Shown: positions 25,588-34,428, counted from the first letter of the stretch. The stretch is DNA of 64,000 bases from JAAZBV01 sp964460435 (GCA_964460435.1 CAYWRH010000002.1:1-64000), one strand, 5' to 3'. Notes: generated by a model not told the origin, from the letters alone. Program-made: numbers and translations.

Positions 25588-25770
25588 TTTTATTCCTTTA
25601 TACAGATTGCCGTACCGCTTCTTAGCAATTGCTTACTTAAGATGTACTCCTTCTTTTCATCCTGCAAATATTTAAAGAGCTTAACCACTCGCAAGGCAAA
25701 GGCAAAACTTTTATCTTTAACAACATTTTCTCTCATGCCATTCACCCTTTACCATTCACAATTCAGAATT
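25544..25770. repeat. Repeat-flanked unit, internally deleted copy
   Basis: A 227-bp segment bounded by GGTGAATGGTGA-type and CCATTCACAATTC-type repeats, with the 5' end of a four-helix-bundle gene inside. Both borders match those of the complete unit at 27126-27570: GGTGAATTAGTTTTTATCAT on one side and ACCATTCACAATTCA on the other. The copy lacks most of the gene body. Its left end runs into the hsdR coding sequence. Confidence 0.65.
25590..25736 (-). pseudogene. Truncated four-helix-bundle protein gene
   Basis: 48 residues from ATG 25736. The first 43 match the N-terminus of the intact protein encoded at 27156-27521 (MRENVVKDKSFAFALR, K(F/Y)LQDEKKEY, QLLRSGTAI), then the frame runs into different sequence and stops. 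The last 70 bases toward the start are nearly identical to the intact gene, the rest about 80 percent alike by eye. It is an internally deleted copy rather than a recent duplication. Confidence 0.7.
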
Positions 25771-25772
25771 AA

Positions 25773-27122
25773 TTAAAGAATCTCCCAATGACCTCCCTTT
25801 TTAGGGCCTTTATAAGCTATCTTTCCTTCCTTCTGTAATCTGGACGCAGCTTTTTCAACGGCTCTGATTGACTTCCCTATCTGTTCTGATATTTCTACAA
25901 GGGTGATATTCGGATTTTTTTCTATTTTATCCATTATTGCATCAGTGGTTTTTACCGTCGTTTTTACCGTCGTTTTTACCGTCGTTTCTACCGTCGTTTT
26001 AGTATCGACCTCTGAATCGGAAAAGTGGAATATCATCCATAAACCATTCGGTTCATATTCTATTTCAAATCTGGCAGTCCCTGATTCCAAGCATGCTTCG
26101 GATATTTTTTCAATTCCGCGGCCCCAGGCCTCTATCATTCCGGCGCGGAAGAACACGTCTGCTATATCAGGGTTAAAAGGCTGTGAAGAATGCTTTTTTA
26201 TAAGGGTATCAACTGTCCATCCTTCAGGCAAGGTTCCCGGATTCCATAGCATGACCTTGTTGTCATAAACGCTTATCTGGATAGGAATAGAACTCCCATA
26301 ATCCTTATGGGCTACCGCATTAAGAAGAGACTCCCGCAGGGCTTTTTCCGGAACCGGATAGGATTCTATTCGCTGGACACCCTTGTATGAAATCCTTGCA
26401 TGAAGATATTTTGTAAGTAGAATATCCATGGTTTTATCAACCTGAGTGAACAGGTTCCCATGAATCTCATCATGAAAGAGAAGGTCAGCATCACTCTTAA
26501 AAAATCCCACCTTAATAAACGACCCGGTTACATATTTTTCAGGATCAGGGTGAAATAGCAGGATAGACGCCCTTTTGAAGTATGTTTTCTCCTTGAGGTG
26601 AAGTTTATCCATCAGGGAACTATCAGAGTCATTCAATATCTCTGCTGGCAAACGCTTGCTTAACAGCGCCTTTTCTCTGAAGATACTTATTGTCTTTTTA
26701 TCAAAATCAGCAAGTTTAAGATTCGGCACAGGAACACCATCCCAGTGTCTGCCCTGTTTGCTGAGTAAAAACCGGTCAAGGGCAGCGCCTTTCAGCTCCT
26801 GTTTTGTGCTGCCGCTCCGGTAATGGTATTCGCCGCAATAGCTTACCGGGTAGGGGTAGGGAGCAACCACAATTTCAAGGTATTCCTTTTTCTTTTCCGA
26901 TTTCAGGTTTACATCAACCATAATTCCAAGGATGTCACGAACCTTATTCGGGATATCTTCAAGGAGTTTTTTGACATTGGATAATCCTACAACGTTACCA
27001 TTGTCATCTTTACCAATATAAAGAACCCCGCCTTCAGCATTTGCATAACCGCAAATCCATTTAAGGTAATCATCACGCCATGATGTCTTGAATTCTATAT
27101 TCTGGTTTTCTTTCATAAGCAT
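25773..27122 (-). CDS. AlbA_2 (Schlafen-type) ATP-binding/regulator-like protein with winged helix
   Basis: 449 residues. N-terminal AlbA_2 domain at about 5-130 (NIEFKTSW, YANAEGGVLYIGKDDNG), then the RecG-like or GHKL-like C-terminal region with LRESLLNAVAHKDYG and ALGRGIEKI-type sequence (AWGRGIEKI), and a final winged helix at about 395-449. Between them a linker of TTVKTTVK repeats is encoded by four 12-bp tandem repeats. Such proteins are common in mobile and defence regions and sit next to type I restriction genes; their role is unclear, with transcriptional regulation or nucleic-acid binding proposed. ATG 27116 is an alternative start. It separates hsdS from hsdR. Confidence 0.8.
   Translation of the reverse strand: MLMKENQNIEFKTSWRDDYLKWICGYANAEGGVLYIGKDDNGNVVGLSNVKKLLEDIPNKVRDILGIMVDVNLKSEKKKEYLEIVVAPYPYPVSYCGEYHYRSGSTKQELKGAALDRFLLSKQGRHWDGVPVPNLKLADFDKKTISIFREKALLSKRLPAEILNDSDSSLMDKLHLKEKTYFKRASILLFHPDPEKYVTGSFIKVGFFKSDADLLFHDEIHGNLFTQVDKTMDILLTKYLHARISYKGVQRIESYPVPEKALRESLLNAVAHKDYGSSIPIQISVYDNKVMLWNPGTLPEGWTVDTLIKKHSSQPFNPDIADVFFRAGMIEAWGRGIEKISEACLESGTARFEIEYEPNGLWMIFHFSDSEVDTKTTVETTVKTTVKTTVKTTDAIMDKIEKNPNITLVEISEQIGKSIRAVEKAASRLQKEGKIAYKGPKKGGHWEIL
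25948..25995. repeat. In-frame 12-bp tandem repeat, four copies
   Basis: GTTTTTACCGTC on the plus strand three times and GTTTCTACCGTC once, 25948-25995. On the coding strand each unit encodes four residues of the KTTV/ETTV linker of the AlbA_2 protein. Copy number could change by slippage without a frameshift. Confidence 0.8.
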
Positions 27123-27125
27123 TCC

Positions 27126-27570
27126 AATTGTGAATTGTGAGTGGTAAATGGTGAATTAGTTTTTATCATTTTTATCACCTTTTGCGGTAAGGATGATAGA
27201 TGCAAGTAATTTTTTTAGTTCAGTTATATCAGGGATTATTGAATTGTACTGCACTGTTTCTAGATATTCCGATTTATATAAAAGATCAAGCCAGTATTCG
27301 GTTTCGTTTGCTTCCTTTTGAGCGATCGCCATTTTGTGAATGAAATCGGCTTTGCTTTCCGCCTGTTCTGCCTCACGTATCAAAGCTCCGATTGCTGTGC
27401 CGCTTCGAAGTAGTTGCTTACCTATAACATATTCTTTCTTTTCATTCTGTAAGTACTGGAAAAGTTTAACGATCCGCAAAGCAAAGGCAAAACTTTTATC
27501 TTTAACAACATTTTCCCTCATGCCATTCACCCTTTACCATTCACAATTCATCATTCACCCTTCACCATTA
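27126..27570. repeat. Repeat-flanked unit, complete copy with four-helix-bundle gene
   Basis: The intact counterpart of 25544-25770. A TGAATTGTGAGTGGTAAATG-type border follows the gene's stop codon and a CCATTCACCCTTTACCATTC-type border precedes its start. The borders are themselves made of degenerate copies of ATTCACC and their complement. A further border-like stretch stands before lpxB at 31363-31423. Confidence 0.6.
27156..27521 (-). CDS. Four-helix-bundle protein (23S rRNA intervening-sequence protein family)
   Basis: 121 residues, all helical, of the IVP/Avd-like four-helix-bundle family: VKDKSFAFALRIVKLFQYL, LLRSGTAIGALIREAEQAES, FIHKMAIAQKEANETEYWLDLLY. Such proteins are encoded in 23S rRNA intervening sequences and beside diversity-generating retroelements, and are scattered in many copies in genomes of this kind; the function is unknown. 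No reverse transcriptase or rRNA is here. ATG 27521 is preferred because AAAGGG stands 8 nt upstream; a GTG three codons earlier is possible. Flanked by repeats (see 27126-27570). Confidence 0.82.
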   Translation of the reverse strand: MRENVVKDKSFAFALRIVKLFQYLQNEKKEYVIGKQLLRSGTAIGALIREAEQAESKADFIHKMAIAQKEANETEYWLDLLYKSEYLETVQYNSIIPDITELKKLLASIILTAKGDKNDKN

Positions 27571-27572
27571 CT

Positions 27573-28772
27573 TCAAATCAGTCTAACCTTCCCTGTCAGC
27601 AAAACCTGCATCATGCCCTGTTTTATCATTCGGTATTTATCCAGTTTTTTCTCAAGGGCTTCTATTTCGGCATCCATGTCAGAGAGAATTTGCGCGATTC
27701 GGGTTTGTTCCTCTTTTTCTTTTGGTAAATGGATTTTTATTTTATACATTTGAGATTTATTCAATTTTGCTCTGGTTCCACTTGCTAATAAATCTAAAAT
27801 ATTTTTATGAACTAAAGAATAGTAAATGAAATTCTGATCAAATTGTGCTTTTGCTTTTAAAATGTGCGCATGATTATTTACCCAAAATTTACCTTTCATT
27901 TTGTATGCTATCGGCCTTGTTGCATATTCATCAAAGTAACCACCATCTTCTGCAATTAGAATGACGTCATCATTTATTTTATAATCATTAAGATAATCTA
28001 AAATACCATTCGCACCACAATAGGGGTAATCACCTTGCATGGCTAGCCTTTGTGTTTCATTTAATGGCAACCTCAGATTGTCTAAACAATCAGTCATTTT
28101 TTCTAAGTTGATCCCTTCCCAGCTTCGCTTCGGTTTAAGCAACTCCTGCATAGCCCCCTGCTTGACGGCTCGCTTTTTTGCAATGAGTTTTTCCAATTGG
28201 GTAATGAGAGAATCGACATCATTTAAAGCAGTGGCTATGGCGGTCTGCTCGGCTTTTGTGGGGGGAAGAGGTATTTGAAACTTTCTTATTCTTGCAAGTG
28301 CTAATTTGGGTTGTGCACCTAATGTTTTTTCAGCTTCAATTTTATTTTGGATCAACCAAGACATTAAAACATAAAGTAAATAATCTCTAACGCAAGAAAT
28401 ATTTGTAAGTCTATCTGCGTTCTCAGTAAGATTCGCACCATTTAATATAGGAGGGATTTTGCCCACTAATCCTAATGTTCCTGCGACAGAGATAAAAATA
28501 TCATCATTAAAAATACAATAATTTTTAATTGAAGGATATACATCATTAGGTAAATATTTGATGTCATTTAAAGAAACACTTCCCATAGACATATCTGCAA
28601 CACGAATATAAAAATGATCTGTTTCTTTGTCTGTAAGTGATTTGCCTAATGGTAATCTTTTCCCACTTCTTACTTCTGAAACATCGTTGATAGCTAATAC
28701 TCTCCAATCATTTGGAATAATCCCAACTTCTGTTTCTTTGAACCCTTCCGGTATTTTTTTAAGATTTACCAT
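27573..28772 (-). CDS. hsdS: Type I restriction-modification, S (specificity) subunit
   Basis: 399 residues with two target-recognition domains and two coiled spacers. TRD1 starts at about 20 (PNDWRVLAINDVSEVRSGKR), central conserved region LPPTKAEQTAIATALNDVDSLITQLEKLIAKKRAVKQGAMQELL at about 175-215, TRD2 at about 215-345, and the C-terminal repeat LPKEKEEQTRIAQILSDMDAEIEALEKKLDKYRMIKQGMMQVLLTG. Two different TRDs predict a bipartite asymmetric recognition site. It is 87 bp downstream of hsdM. Confidence 0.95.
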   Translation of the reverse strand: MVNLKKIPEGFKETEVGIIPNDWRVLAINDVSEVRSGKRLPLGKSLTDKETDHFYIRVADMSMGSVSLNDIKYLPNDVYPSIKNYCIFNDDIFISVAGTLGLVGKIPPILNGANLTENADRLTNISCVRDYLLYVLMSWLIQNKIEAEKTLGAQPKLALARIRKFQIPLPPTKAEQTAIATALNDVDSLITQLEKLIAKKRAVKQGAMQELLKPKRSWEGINLEKMTDCLDNLRLPLNETQRLAMQGDYPYCGANGILDYLNDYKINDDVILIAEDGGYFDEYATRPIAYKMKGKFWVNNHAHILKAKAQFDQNFIYYSLVHKNILDLLASGTRAKLNKSQMYKIKIHLPKEKEEQTRIAQILSDMDAEIEALEKKLDKYRMIKQGMMQVLLTGKVRLI

Positions 28773-28805
28773 TCAAGCTGCATCCATTTTAAAACAATAA
28801 ACTGG

Positions 28806-28828
28806 ATTCCCCGATCAAGTCGGGGAAT
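28806..28828. repeat. ATTCCCCGA hairpin between hsdM and hsdS
   Basis: ATTCCCCGA (28806-28814) and TCGGGGAAT (28820-28828) around TCAAG. This looks like the common dispersed GGATTCCCCGATCAAGTCGG element found between genes in many proteobacteria. It may temper read-through from hsdM to hsdS. Confidence 0.6.
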
Positions 28829-28859
28829 GACGTGGTGGTTGATATTGTCTTTTTATTAA

Positions 28860-31304
28860 TCAAAATGAAAACCCCATTTTAGCAAGATGCATTCTAACTT
28901 TGTCTTCAAGCTTACTGACCTCCTCCATTTGAGCAGGCAAAGGCGTTTCATACCGTTCCGCAAGCTCCTTAATACGCTGCGTGAGCCTGTGGCTGATATT
29001 ATCCATCTCTGTTTCAATTCTCTTTCCGATATTTTGCATCCACTTCTTTTCCACAACAATATGTTTTATCTCATCAATGGTCAGTTTCGGGTACTGAGCT
29101 ATCACCTTCTTTTCAAGTTCAGCCTTTGCAATCCTTATTTTCTCCCTTGCCTTTTTTTCATCCTCCATGAGCCCTTTATACTTATGGAGCAGGTCATACT
29201 CTTCAGCATTATCAGCACTCCTTTTACCCAGCTCCCTTATTGCCTTATCTAGGGAGACTTTGCTGATCTTCCCTTTGTCATCCACAGCGTTGCCAAGCAG
29301 ACCTTCTTCGCCACTATGCTCTTCTCTAAACTCTTCCATGCTGGCAGTTAAGGATTCAACCTGTATTTCGAGATCATCTATGACCTTCTGCTCTTTTTCA
29401 AAATACTCCTGAATCATCAGGACAGGCGGTATAAGCCTTCCTTCCAGCCCTTCAATCCCCTGAACCTCTTTTACTATCTCCCTGTCGCCCTTTTTTGTCT
29501 TCTTTTCTACCCTGTTCACAATATTGCCTGCTGACCAGCCATCGGCTGCAAGCTCATAAAAATCATCCTGCATGGTCTCTGCCCAGTAATCCATAAGATG
29601 CTGGTATATGGTGTATTTATCAATGAGCGGTTTATCTGTGTAATGCCCAAGCAGGCTTTCTGAAATTCTCTTTATCTCATGCTTTGGCTTTATTCCCTTT
29701 TTTAGCGCCATAAGATATATAGCGGTCTCTTGTTTCCAGCGTCTAAACACAGAGCTCATCTTTTTGGCAAATGCAATAAACTCAGGGTGTGAAAAGATCT
29801 CATCCCTTATTTTTGAATAGGGAATGGATAATTCAAGATAACCTTTCCTGCCATTTTTAAATAAATGTTTTTTTAAAGTGGGGTACACCTGCCAGTATTT
29901 TTCAAGGGCATCAATATCCCTTTGGGGTATGCCTCCCAATAAATGGGCCTCTATGTCCTGGAGATCTTCCTCCTCCTGACTATCGATATACCTTGGTATA
30001 TTCAGGTTATAATCGTTTCTGGGGTCTGCGATTTCCTCGACAGGAATGATACGTGAATATTTGGGGATCTCAATGCGGCGGTTGAACGTATCCACAATCC
30101 TGTGTATATCCTGTTCCCTGAGCCGGTTTTTATTGCCATCCTTTATAAACCCCTTGCTGGCATCAATCATGAAGATATCTTTTCGCTCTGCGGCCTTTTC
30201 CTTGTCTATCACGACCAGACTTGCTGCAATGCCTGTCCCGTAAAACAGGTTGGGAGGAAGGCCTATGATACCCTTTATATAACCCTTCTGAATTATCTTC
30301 TTCCTGATCTGGGCCTCCGCATTGCCACGGAACAGCACGCCAAGGGGAAGAACAATACATGCCTTGCCCTTAGACTTTAGGGATTTTATCAGGTGAAGCA
30401 GGAATGCAAAGTCACCATTCTTTGCAGGCGGAACAGCATCATAACCTTCAAACCGCTTATAGATATCATTAACAGGATCAACTCCATTCATCCATGACTT
30501 ATAGCTGAAGGGCGGATTTGAGACCGCATAATCAAACTGCTTTAGTTCTCCGGTAGTATCATTTTTAAACTCAGGGGCAGCAAGCGTATTTCCCTGTACA
30601 ATCTCTGCATCAGGGTTGTCATGGAGCCACATGTTCATAACTGCAAGCGCCCGGGTTGCATTGTCATTTTCCTGGCCATATATGGTTATTCCATAAGGGG
30701 CTTCATCAGCCGCCTTTAAAAGTAATGACCCTGAACCGCATGTGGGGTCATATATGGTTTCGGACTGGCTTTTGGAATTTTCGATCCCGATCACCTTTGC
30801 CATGACTCGGGAGACCTCGGCAGGGGTATAGAACTGCCCCTTGCTCTTGCCGCTTTCTGTGGCAAAGTGCCGCATGAGGTATTCATAGGCATCGCCAAGC
30901 AGGTCATCTCCCTCTGCCCTGTTGCCGCTGAAATCCAGCTCTTTCTTTTCAAAAATGGTTATGAGATTGGTAAGTTTGTCAACCTTGTCTTTGCCCTTGC
31001 CAAGTTTTTCATCATCATTAAAATCAGCAACTGTGATAACGCCGGTAAGCCCGTTTGCCTTTGCAAACTCGCCTATGATTTTATTGATCTGGTCGCCGAT
31101 ATCGGATTTGCCTTTGTGTTTTACCATGTCGTAAAAACTTGCATTTGGAGGGATATCAATAAGAGGGTCTTTTTTGTCAGAGACATATTTCATGAAGAGC
31201 ATAACCAGCACATAATCCTTGTACTGGCTGGCATCCATGCTGCCGCGGAGTTCATCACAACTTGCCCAGAGTGAACTGTATAATTCTGATTTTTTTATAG
31301 CCAT
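28860..31304 (-). CDS. hsdM: Type I restriction-modification, M (methylase) subunit
   Basis: 814 residues, longer than the usual 500-550. The N-terminal helical domain (KKSELYSSLWASCDELRGSM) precedes the N6-adenine methyltransferase: motif I region DPTCGSGSLLLKA and catalytic motif IV VSNPPFSYKSW near residue 260-270. The extra 300 C-terminal residues (from about 480) are largely helical and coiled-coil and end in HRLTQRIKELAERYETPLP. Long HsdM forms of this type are known beside long hsdR. It begins the hsd operon; the upstream gap is 110 bp and contains ATTCACC-type repeats. Confidence 0.94.
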   Translation of the reverse strand: MAIKKSELYSSLWASCDELRGSMDASQYKDYVLVMLFMKYVSDKKDPLIDIPPNASFYDMVKHKGKSDIGDQINKIIGEFAKANGLTGVITVADFNDDEKLGKGKDKVDKLTNLITIFEKKELDFSGNRAEGDDLLGDAYEYLMRHFATESGKSKGQFYTPAEVSRVMAKVIGIENSKSQSETIYDPTCGSGSLLLKAADEAPYGITIYGQENDNATRALAVMNMWLHDNPDAEIVQGNTLAAPEFKNDTTGELKQFDYAVSNPPFSYKSWMNGVDPVNDIYKRFEGYDAVPPAKNGDFAFLLHLIKSLKSKGKACIVLPLGVLFRGNAEAQIRKKIIQKGYIKGIIGLPPNLFYGTGIAASLVVIDKEKAAERKDIFMIDASKGFIKDGNKNRLREQDIHRIVDTFNRRIEIPKYSRIIPVEEIADPRNDYNLNIPRYIDSQEEEDLQDIEAHLLGGIPQRDIDALEKYWQVYPTLKKHLFKNGRKGYLELSIPYSKIRDEIFSHPEFIAFAKKMSSVFRRWKQETAIYLMALKKGIKPKHEIKRISESLLGHYTDKPLIDKYTIYQHLMDYWAETMQDDFYELAADGWSAGNIVNRVEKKTKKGDREIVKEVQGIEGLEGRLIPPVLMIQEYFEKEQKVIDDLEIQVESLTASMEEFREEHSGEEGLLGNAVDDKGKISKVSLDKAIRELGKRSADNAEEYDLLHKYKGLMEDEKKAREKIRIAKAELEKKVIAQYPKLTIDEIKHIVVEKKWMQNIGKRIETEMDNISHRLTQRIKELAERYETPLPAQMEEVSKLEDKVRMHLAKMGFSF

Positions 31305-31362
31305 GAGTTATTCTTTTGTTTTGGTTTTTGGGGATAATAACACTTGAAGGCAAATAAGGAAA

Positions 31363-31423
31363 TGGTGAATTGTGAATGGTTAATAATGAATGATTTTTTC
31401 TTGCCATTCACCATTCATCCCTT
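31363..31423. repeat. ATTCACC-type intergenic repeat
   Basis: ATGGTGAATTGTGAATGG and, 30 bp on, CCATTCACCATTCATCCC: the same border motif that flanks the four-helix-bundle units, here as an inverted pair reaching into the last codons of lpxB. No four-helix-bundle coding sequence remains between them. Confidence 0.6.
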
Positions 31424-32569
31424 CATCATCTCAAAGGCGAGCTGTGCGGTTCTTTTTGAGGCGCCGGGCCCGCCGAGGCTTTCAGTGACCCTGGCCAGTT
31501 TTTCCTTGATCTCTTTCTTTTTGTTCTCGTCACAGAGAATGCCAACGGCCCTTTCAGCTATGATATCAGGGCGAACATCCTCCTGTAAAAGCTCGGGCGC
31601 AACCTCTTCCCCTGCCACAAGGTTGACAAGCCCGGCATACGGGACCTTAACCACCCGTTTGGCAATGCTGTATGAGATTTTAGACATGCGGTAGGTAACA
31701 ATCATGGGCACGCCCATGATTGCTGTCTCAAGGGTGGCGGTTCCTGATGCCACAAGGGCAAGATCGCTCACCTTAAGGGCGCGGTAAACCCCCTTAGCGG
31801 TTGTGATAACATTAAGGCGTGAACCCCGTATCATCCTTTTAATATGATCCTGCGATATGGTGGGCGCGACAGGTATTATACATTTAAGGTTTGGCACACG
31901 TGAGGATATTATACCTGCTGCCTCAAGCATGACAGGCAGAAGTTTTGAGACCTCTTCATCCCTGCTTCCCGGCATAAGGGCAATAACAGTCTCCTCCTTT
32001 TTCAAACTGAACTCCTTCTCTATGGCCATCCTGTTCATGGATAGGGGCACCTGATCCATTAATGGATGGCCCACATATTCGACAGGGATATCAGCGCCTG
32101 TCTTAAGGTAAAAATCCTTTTCAAAGGGGAGGATTACAGCCATGCGGTCCACCCTTTTGGCAAGTTTTTTGACCCTTCCGCTTCTCCAGGCCCAGAGCTG
32201 CGGGCTTATATAATAGAGCACAGGCACGCCGAATTTTTTTGCAGCGCCCGCCAGGCTGATGTTAAAGCCAGGGTAATCGATGAGAATGAGGAGATCGGGT
32301 TTTTCCCTTTTCAGTATGGAGCGCATCCTGAAATAGGAGCTAATAATAGCACCTGACCTTGAAAAGACCTCTGTTAAACCTACAGCCGCCATCTGGGAGG
32401 CATGGGTAACTATCTCCACCCCGGCAATGACCATCTTGTCGCCGCCAATGCCCCTGAACATGATATCGCGGTCAATATCCTTCATGGCCTTCACAAGATT
32501 TGCCCCGTGCAGGTCGCCCGAGGCCTCGCCTGCCACTATAAGCACATATCTGGAACCATAGCTGTTCAT
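31415..32569 (-). CDS. lpxB: Lipid-A-disaccharide synthase
   Basis: 384 residues, normal length for LpxB (GT19). N-terminal VAGEASGDLHGANLVKAM, middle YYISPQLWAWRSGRVKKL and C-terminal LVASGTATLETAIMGVPMIVTYRMS are the family signatures. It condenses UDP-2,3-diacylglucosamine with lipid X to the lipid A disaccharide, at the inner face of the inner membrane. Last gene of the envelope block; 27 bp after the Gfo/Idh gene. Its last codons overlap an ATTCACC-type repeat. Confidence 0.97.
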   Translation of the reverse strand: MNSYGSRYVLIVAGEASGDLHGANLVKAMKDIDRDIMFRGIGGDKMVIAGVEIVTHASQMAAVGLTEVFSRSGAIISSYFRMRSILKREKPDLLILIDYPGFNISLAGAAKKFGVPVLYYISPQLWAWRSGRVKKLAKRVDRMAVILPFEKDFYLKTGADIPVEYVGHPLMDQVPLSMNRMAIEKEFSLKKEETVIALMPGSRDEEVSKLLPVMLEAAGIISSRVPNLKCIIPVAPTISQDHIKRMIRGSRLNVITTAKGVYRALKVSDLALVASGTATLETAIMGVPMIVTYRMSKISYSIAKRVVKVPYAGLVNLVAGEEVAPELLQEDVRPDIIAERAVGILCDENKKKEIKEKLARVTESLGGPGASKRTAQLAFEMMKG

Positions 32570-32596
32570 TTCACTCTTTTACCAAAGGAATCGGGT

Positions 32597-33574
32597 TCAC
32601 TTTGCAGGCATGAATGTCCTGCACCCTTTCTGTATCTGTTCAATAACCTGAAGGGCTATATTAAGCGCCTTTCTTTCATCCCTTCCTAAGGTATCAGACC
32701 TTTTGCCCTTTCGCACAGATGCCAGAAAATAGTTGATCTGGTCTGCAAGGGGGTCGCTGTTCTCAAATGTAATATTCTCTGTCTTGAGGTTTGCGAGGTT
32801 TACCCTGTCGCGGGCCCCCTCGTTAAGCCGTGTGATGCTGAATTCCTTTTTATAGCAGTTTGCATGGATATAGGCATCGGGCTGGAAAACGCGTATCTTT
32901 CTCAGGGTCTTTTCAGCGATCCGGCTTGCCGTAAGGTTTGCGACTGTGCCGTTTTCAAAGATGAGCCTTACATTTGCTATATCGGTCTTGTCCGTAATCA
33001 CGCACATGCCGATGGCATGTATCTCCTTTACCTCGCTCGGAACAAGGTTTAGGACAATATCCAGGTCATGTATCATAAGGTCCAGCACCACATCTACATC
33101 TGTTCCCCTTTCTGTAAACTTGTTCATCCGGTGGGTCTCTATAAAAAGGGGATTATTCAGATAATCAGAGATCCTTACAACAGCAGGGTTGAACCGTTCA
33201 ACAAGCCCTACATGCAGGATAAGGTTTTTTTCATGGGCAAGATTAAGGAGGAGATCCGCGCTTTCAAGGTCATATGTAATGGGCTTTTCTATCAGAAGGT
33301 GCACCCCTGCGTTCAATATATCCTTTGCCACATCAAAATGTTTTTCAGTGGTGACCGCCAGGCTTGCAGCATCAACAAGTTTCAGGAGATCCATATGATT
33401 TTCAAATACCTTTACCCTGTATTTCTCACCAATCTCCCTTGCCCTTTTTATATTCACATCCGATATCCCTACAAGTTCAACGCCAGGGTTAACAGAATAT
33501 TTTGACACATGTTTTTCACCCATCTGGCCGACGCCTATTACGCAAACCTTTATCTTTCTGTGCTCTTTAACCAT
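32597..33574 (-). CDS. Gfo/Idh/MocA-family oxidoreductase in the lpx operon
   Basis: 325 residues. NAD(P)-binding GVGQMGEKHVSKYS at about 14-27, EKPITYD (the family's E-K-P catalytic Lys) at about 95-101 and DLMIHDLDIVL. This gene sits between lpxI and lpxB in many Desulfobacterota genomes. The substrate is unproved; a UDP-sugar modified before lipid A assembly is likely from context. It is 23 bp after lpxI. Confidence 0.85.
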   Translation of the reverse strand: MVKEHRKIKVCVIGVGQMGEKHVSKYSVNPGVELVGISDVNIKRAREIGEKYRVKVFENHMDLLKLVDAASLAVTTEKHFDVAKDILNAGVHLLIEKPITYDLESADLLLNLAHEKNLILHVGLVERFNPAVVRISDYLNNPLFIETHRMNKFTERGTDVDVVLDLMIHDLDIVLNLVPSEVKEIHAIGMCVITDKTDIANVRLIFENGTVANLTASRIAEKTLRKIRVFQPDAYIHANCYKKEFSITRLNEGARDRVNLANLKTENITFENSDPLADQINYFLASVRKGKRSDTLGRDERKALNIALQVIEQIQKGCRTFMPAK

Positions 33575-33597
33575 TTTATTAATCCAGTTTATATATT

Positions 33598-34425
33598 TTA
33601 TACATCCTGCAGCCTGCAGGAGATAATAGATATTTTATTTCTGTCAGCAAGGTCAACCATTTTTTCATGGTCAAAAACAAGGGTTTTCCCGGCCTCAATT
33701 GCAAGCGCTCTCGCCTTTACCTCAACCATGGCCTCTATTGTTTTAAGGCCAACCGAAGGGACATCAAACCTGAGATCCTGATCCGGCTTGCTGACCTTGA
33801 CAACAACAGCCTTTTCTCCGGCAAGTTTACCGCCCCTCAGGATGGTGGCATTTGTCCCGTCTATCGCCTCAAGGGCGAGAACCGTCCTGTTTCTGATTAC
33901 AACACACTGGCCTATATCAAGCCTGCCAAGCTCCTTGGCGATCCGCCATCCGATTTGTATATCCCGATCCTCTTCATCAGAGGGTTTGCGTTTTGTAAAA
34001 CATCGTTCAGGGGCAAGCAGTTCAGGAAGATATATGGTTGAGCTTACGATCTCTATCCCCTCGTCAAGCAGTTCCCTGGCGAGCGCCCTTAATATACTGT
34101 CATCATGAAATATTGCAAACTTCGATATAAAGGCAAGCCCTTTAAGGTCTGGCTTGATATTGCTGAACATCTTGCCCTTGCTGATGGTGCCTGCCATAAG
34201 GGCCTTGCTAACATTCCTCTTTTTAAATGCCTTGATCAGCTTTCCCAGTTGTCCGAGGCCTATCCATTCCGTGTGGTGGGCCATTCCGGTGATTGCAGGG
34301 TCTGCCTCTCCCTCAAAGGCAACCGCAGTCACAATGAGCCCCCTTTTTCTGGCAGCCTCTGCGGCCAGAAGAGGAAACTGGCCTCCGCCCGCAATAATAC
34401 CGATTGTGTCGGCCTTATCCGCCAT
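33598..34425 (-). CDS. lpxI: UDP-2,3-diacylglucosamine pyrophosphatase LpxI
   Basis: 275 residues of the LpxI (DUF1009) family: IGIIAGGGQFPLLAAEAARKRG at the N-terminus and C-terminal VSKPDQDLRFDVPSVGLKTIE with a metal-binding Asp region. LpxI replaces LpxH in alpha- and deltaproteobacteria and cleaves UDP-2,3-diacylglucosamine to lipid X. It is encoded 3 bp after lpxA, as is usual for LpxI. Confidence 0.95.
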   Translation of the reverse strand: MADKADTIGIIAGGGQFPLLAAEAARKRGLIVTAVAFEGEADPAITGMAHHTEWIGLGQLGKLIKAFKKRNVSKALMAGTISKGKMFSNIKPDLKGLAFISKFAIFHDDSILRALARELLDEGIEIVSSTIYLPELLAPERCFTKRKPSDEEDRDIQIGWRIAKELGRLDIGQCVVIRNRTVLALEAIDGTNATILRGGKLAGEKAVVVKVSKPDQDLRFDVPSVGLKTIEAMVEVKARALAIEAGKTLVFDHEKMVDLADRNKISIISCRLQDV

Positions 34426-34428
34426 CAG

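Noticed and set aside
25948..25995. Short tandem repeats as a CRISPR array
   Set aside because: Units are 12 bp, contiguous without spacers and in frame in a coding region. No CRISPR array or cas gene was seen in the window.
27126..27570. 23S rRNA intervening sequence or diversity-generating retroelement around the four-helix-bundle gene
   Set aside because: No rRNA, reverse transcriptase, template repeat or variable repeat is present nearby.
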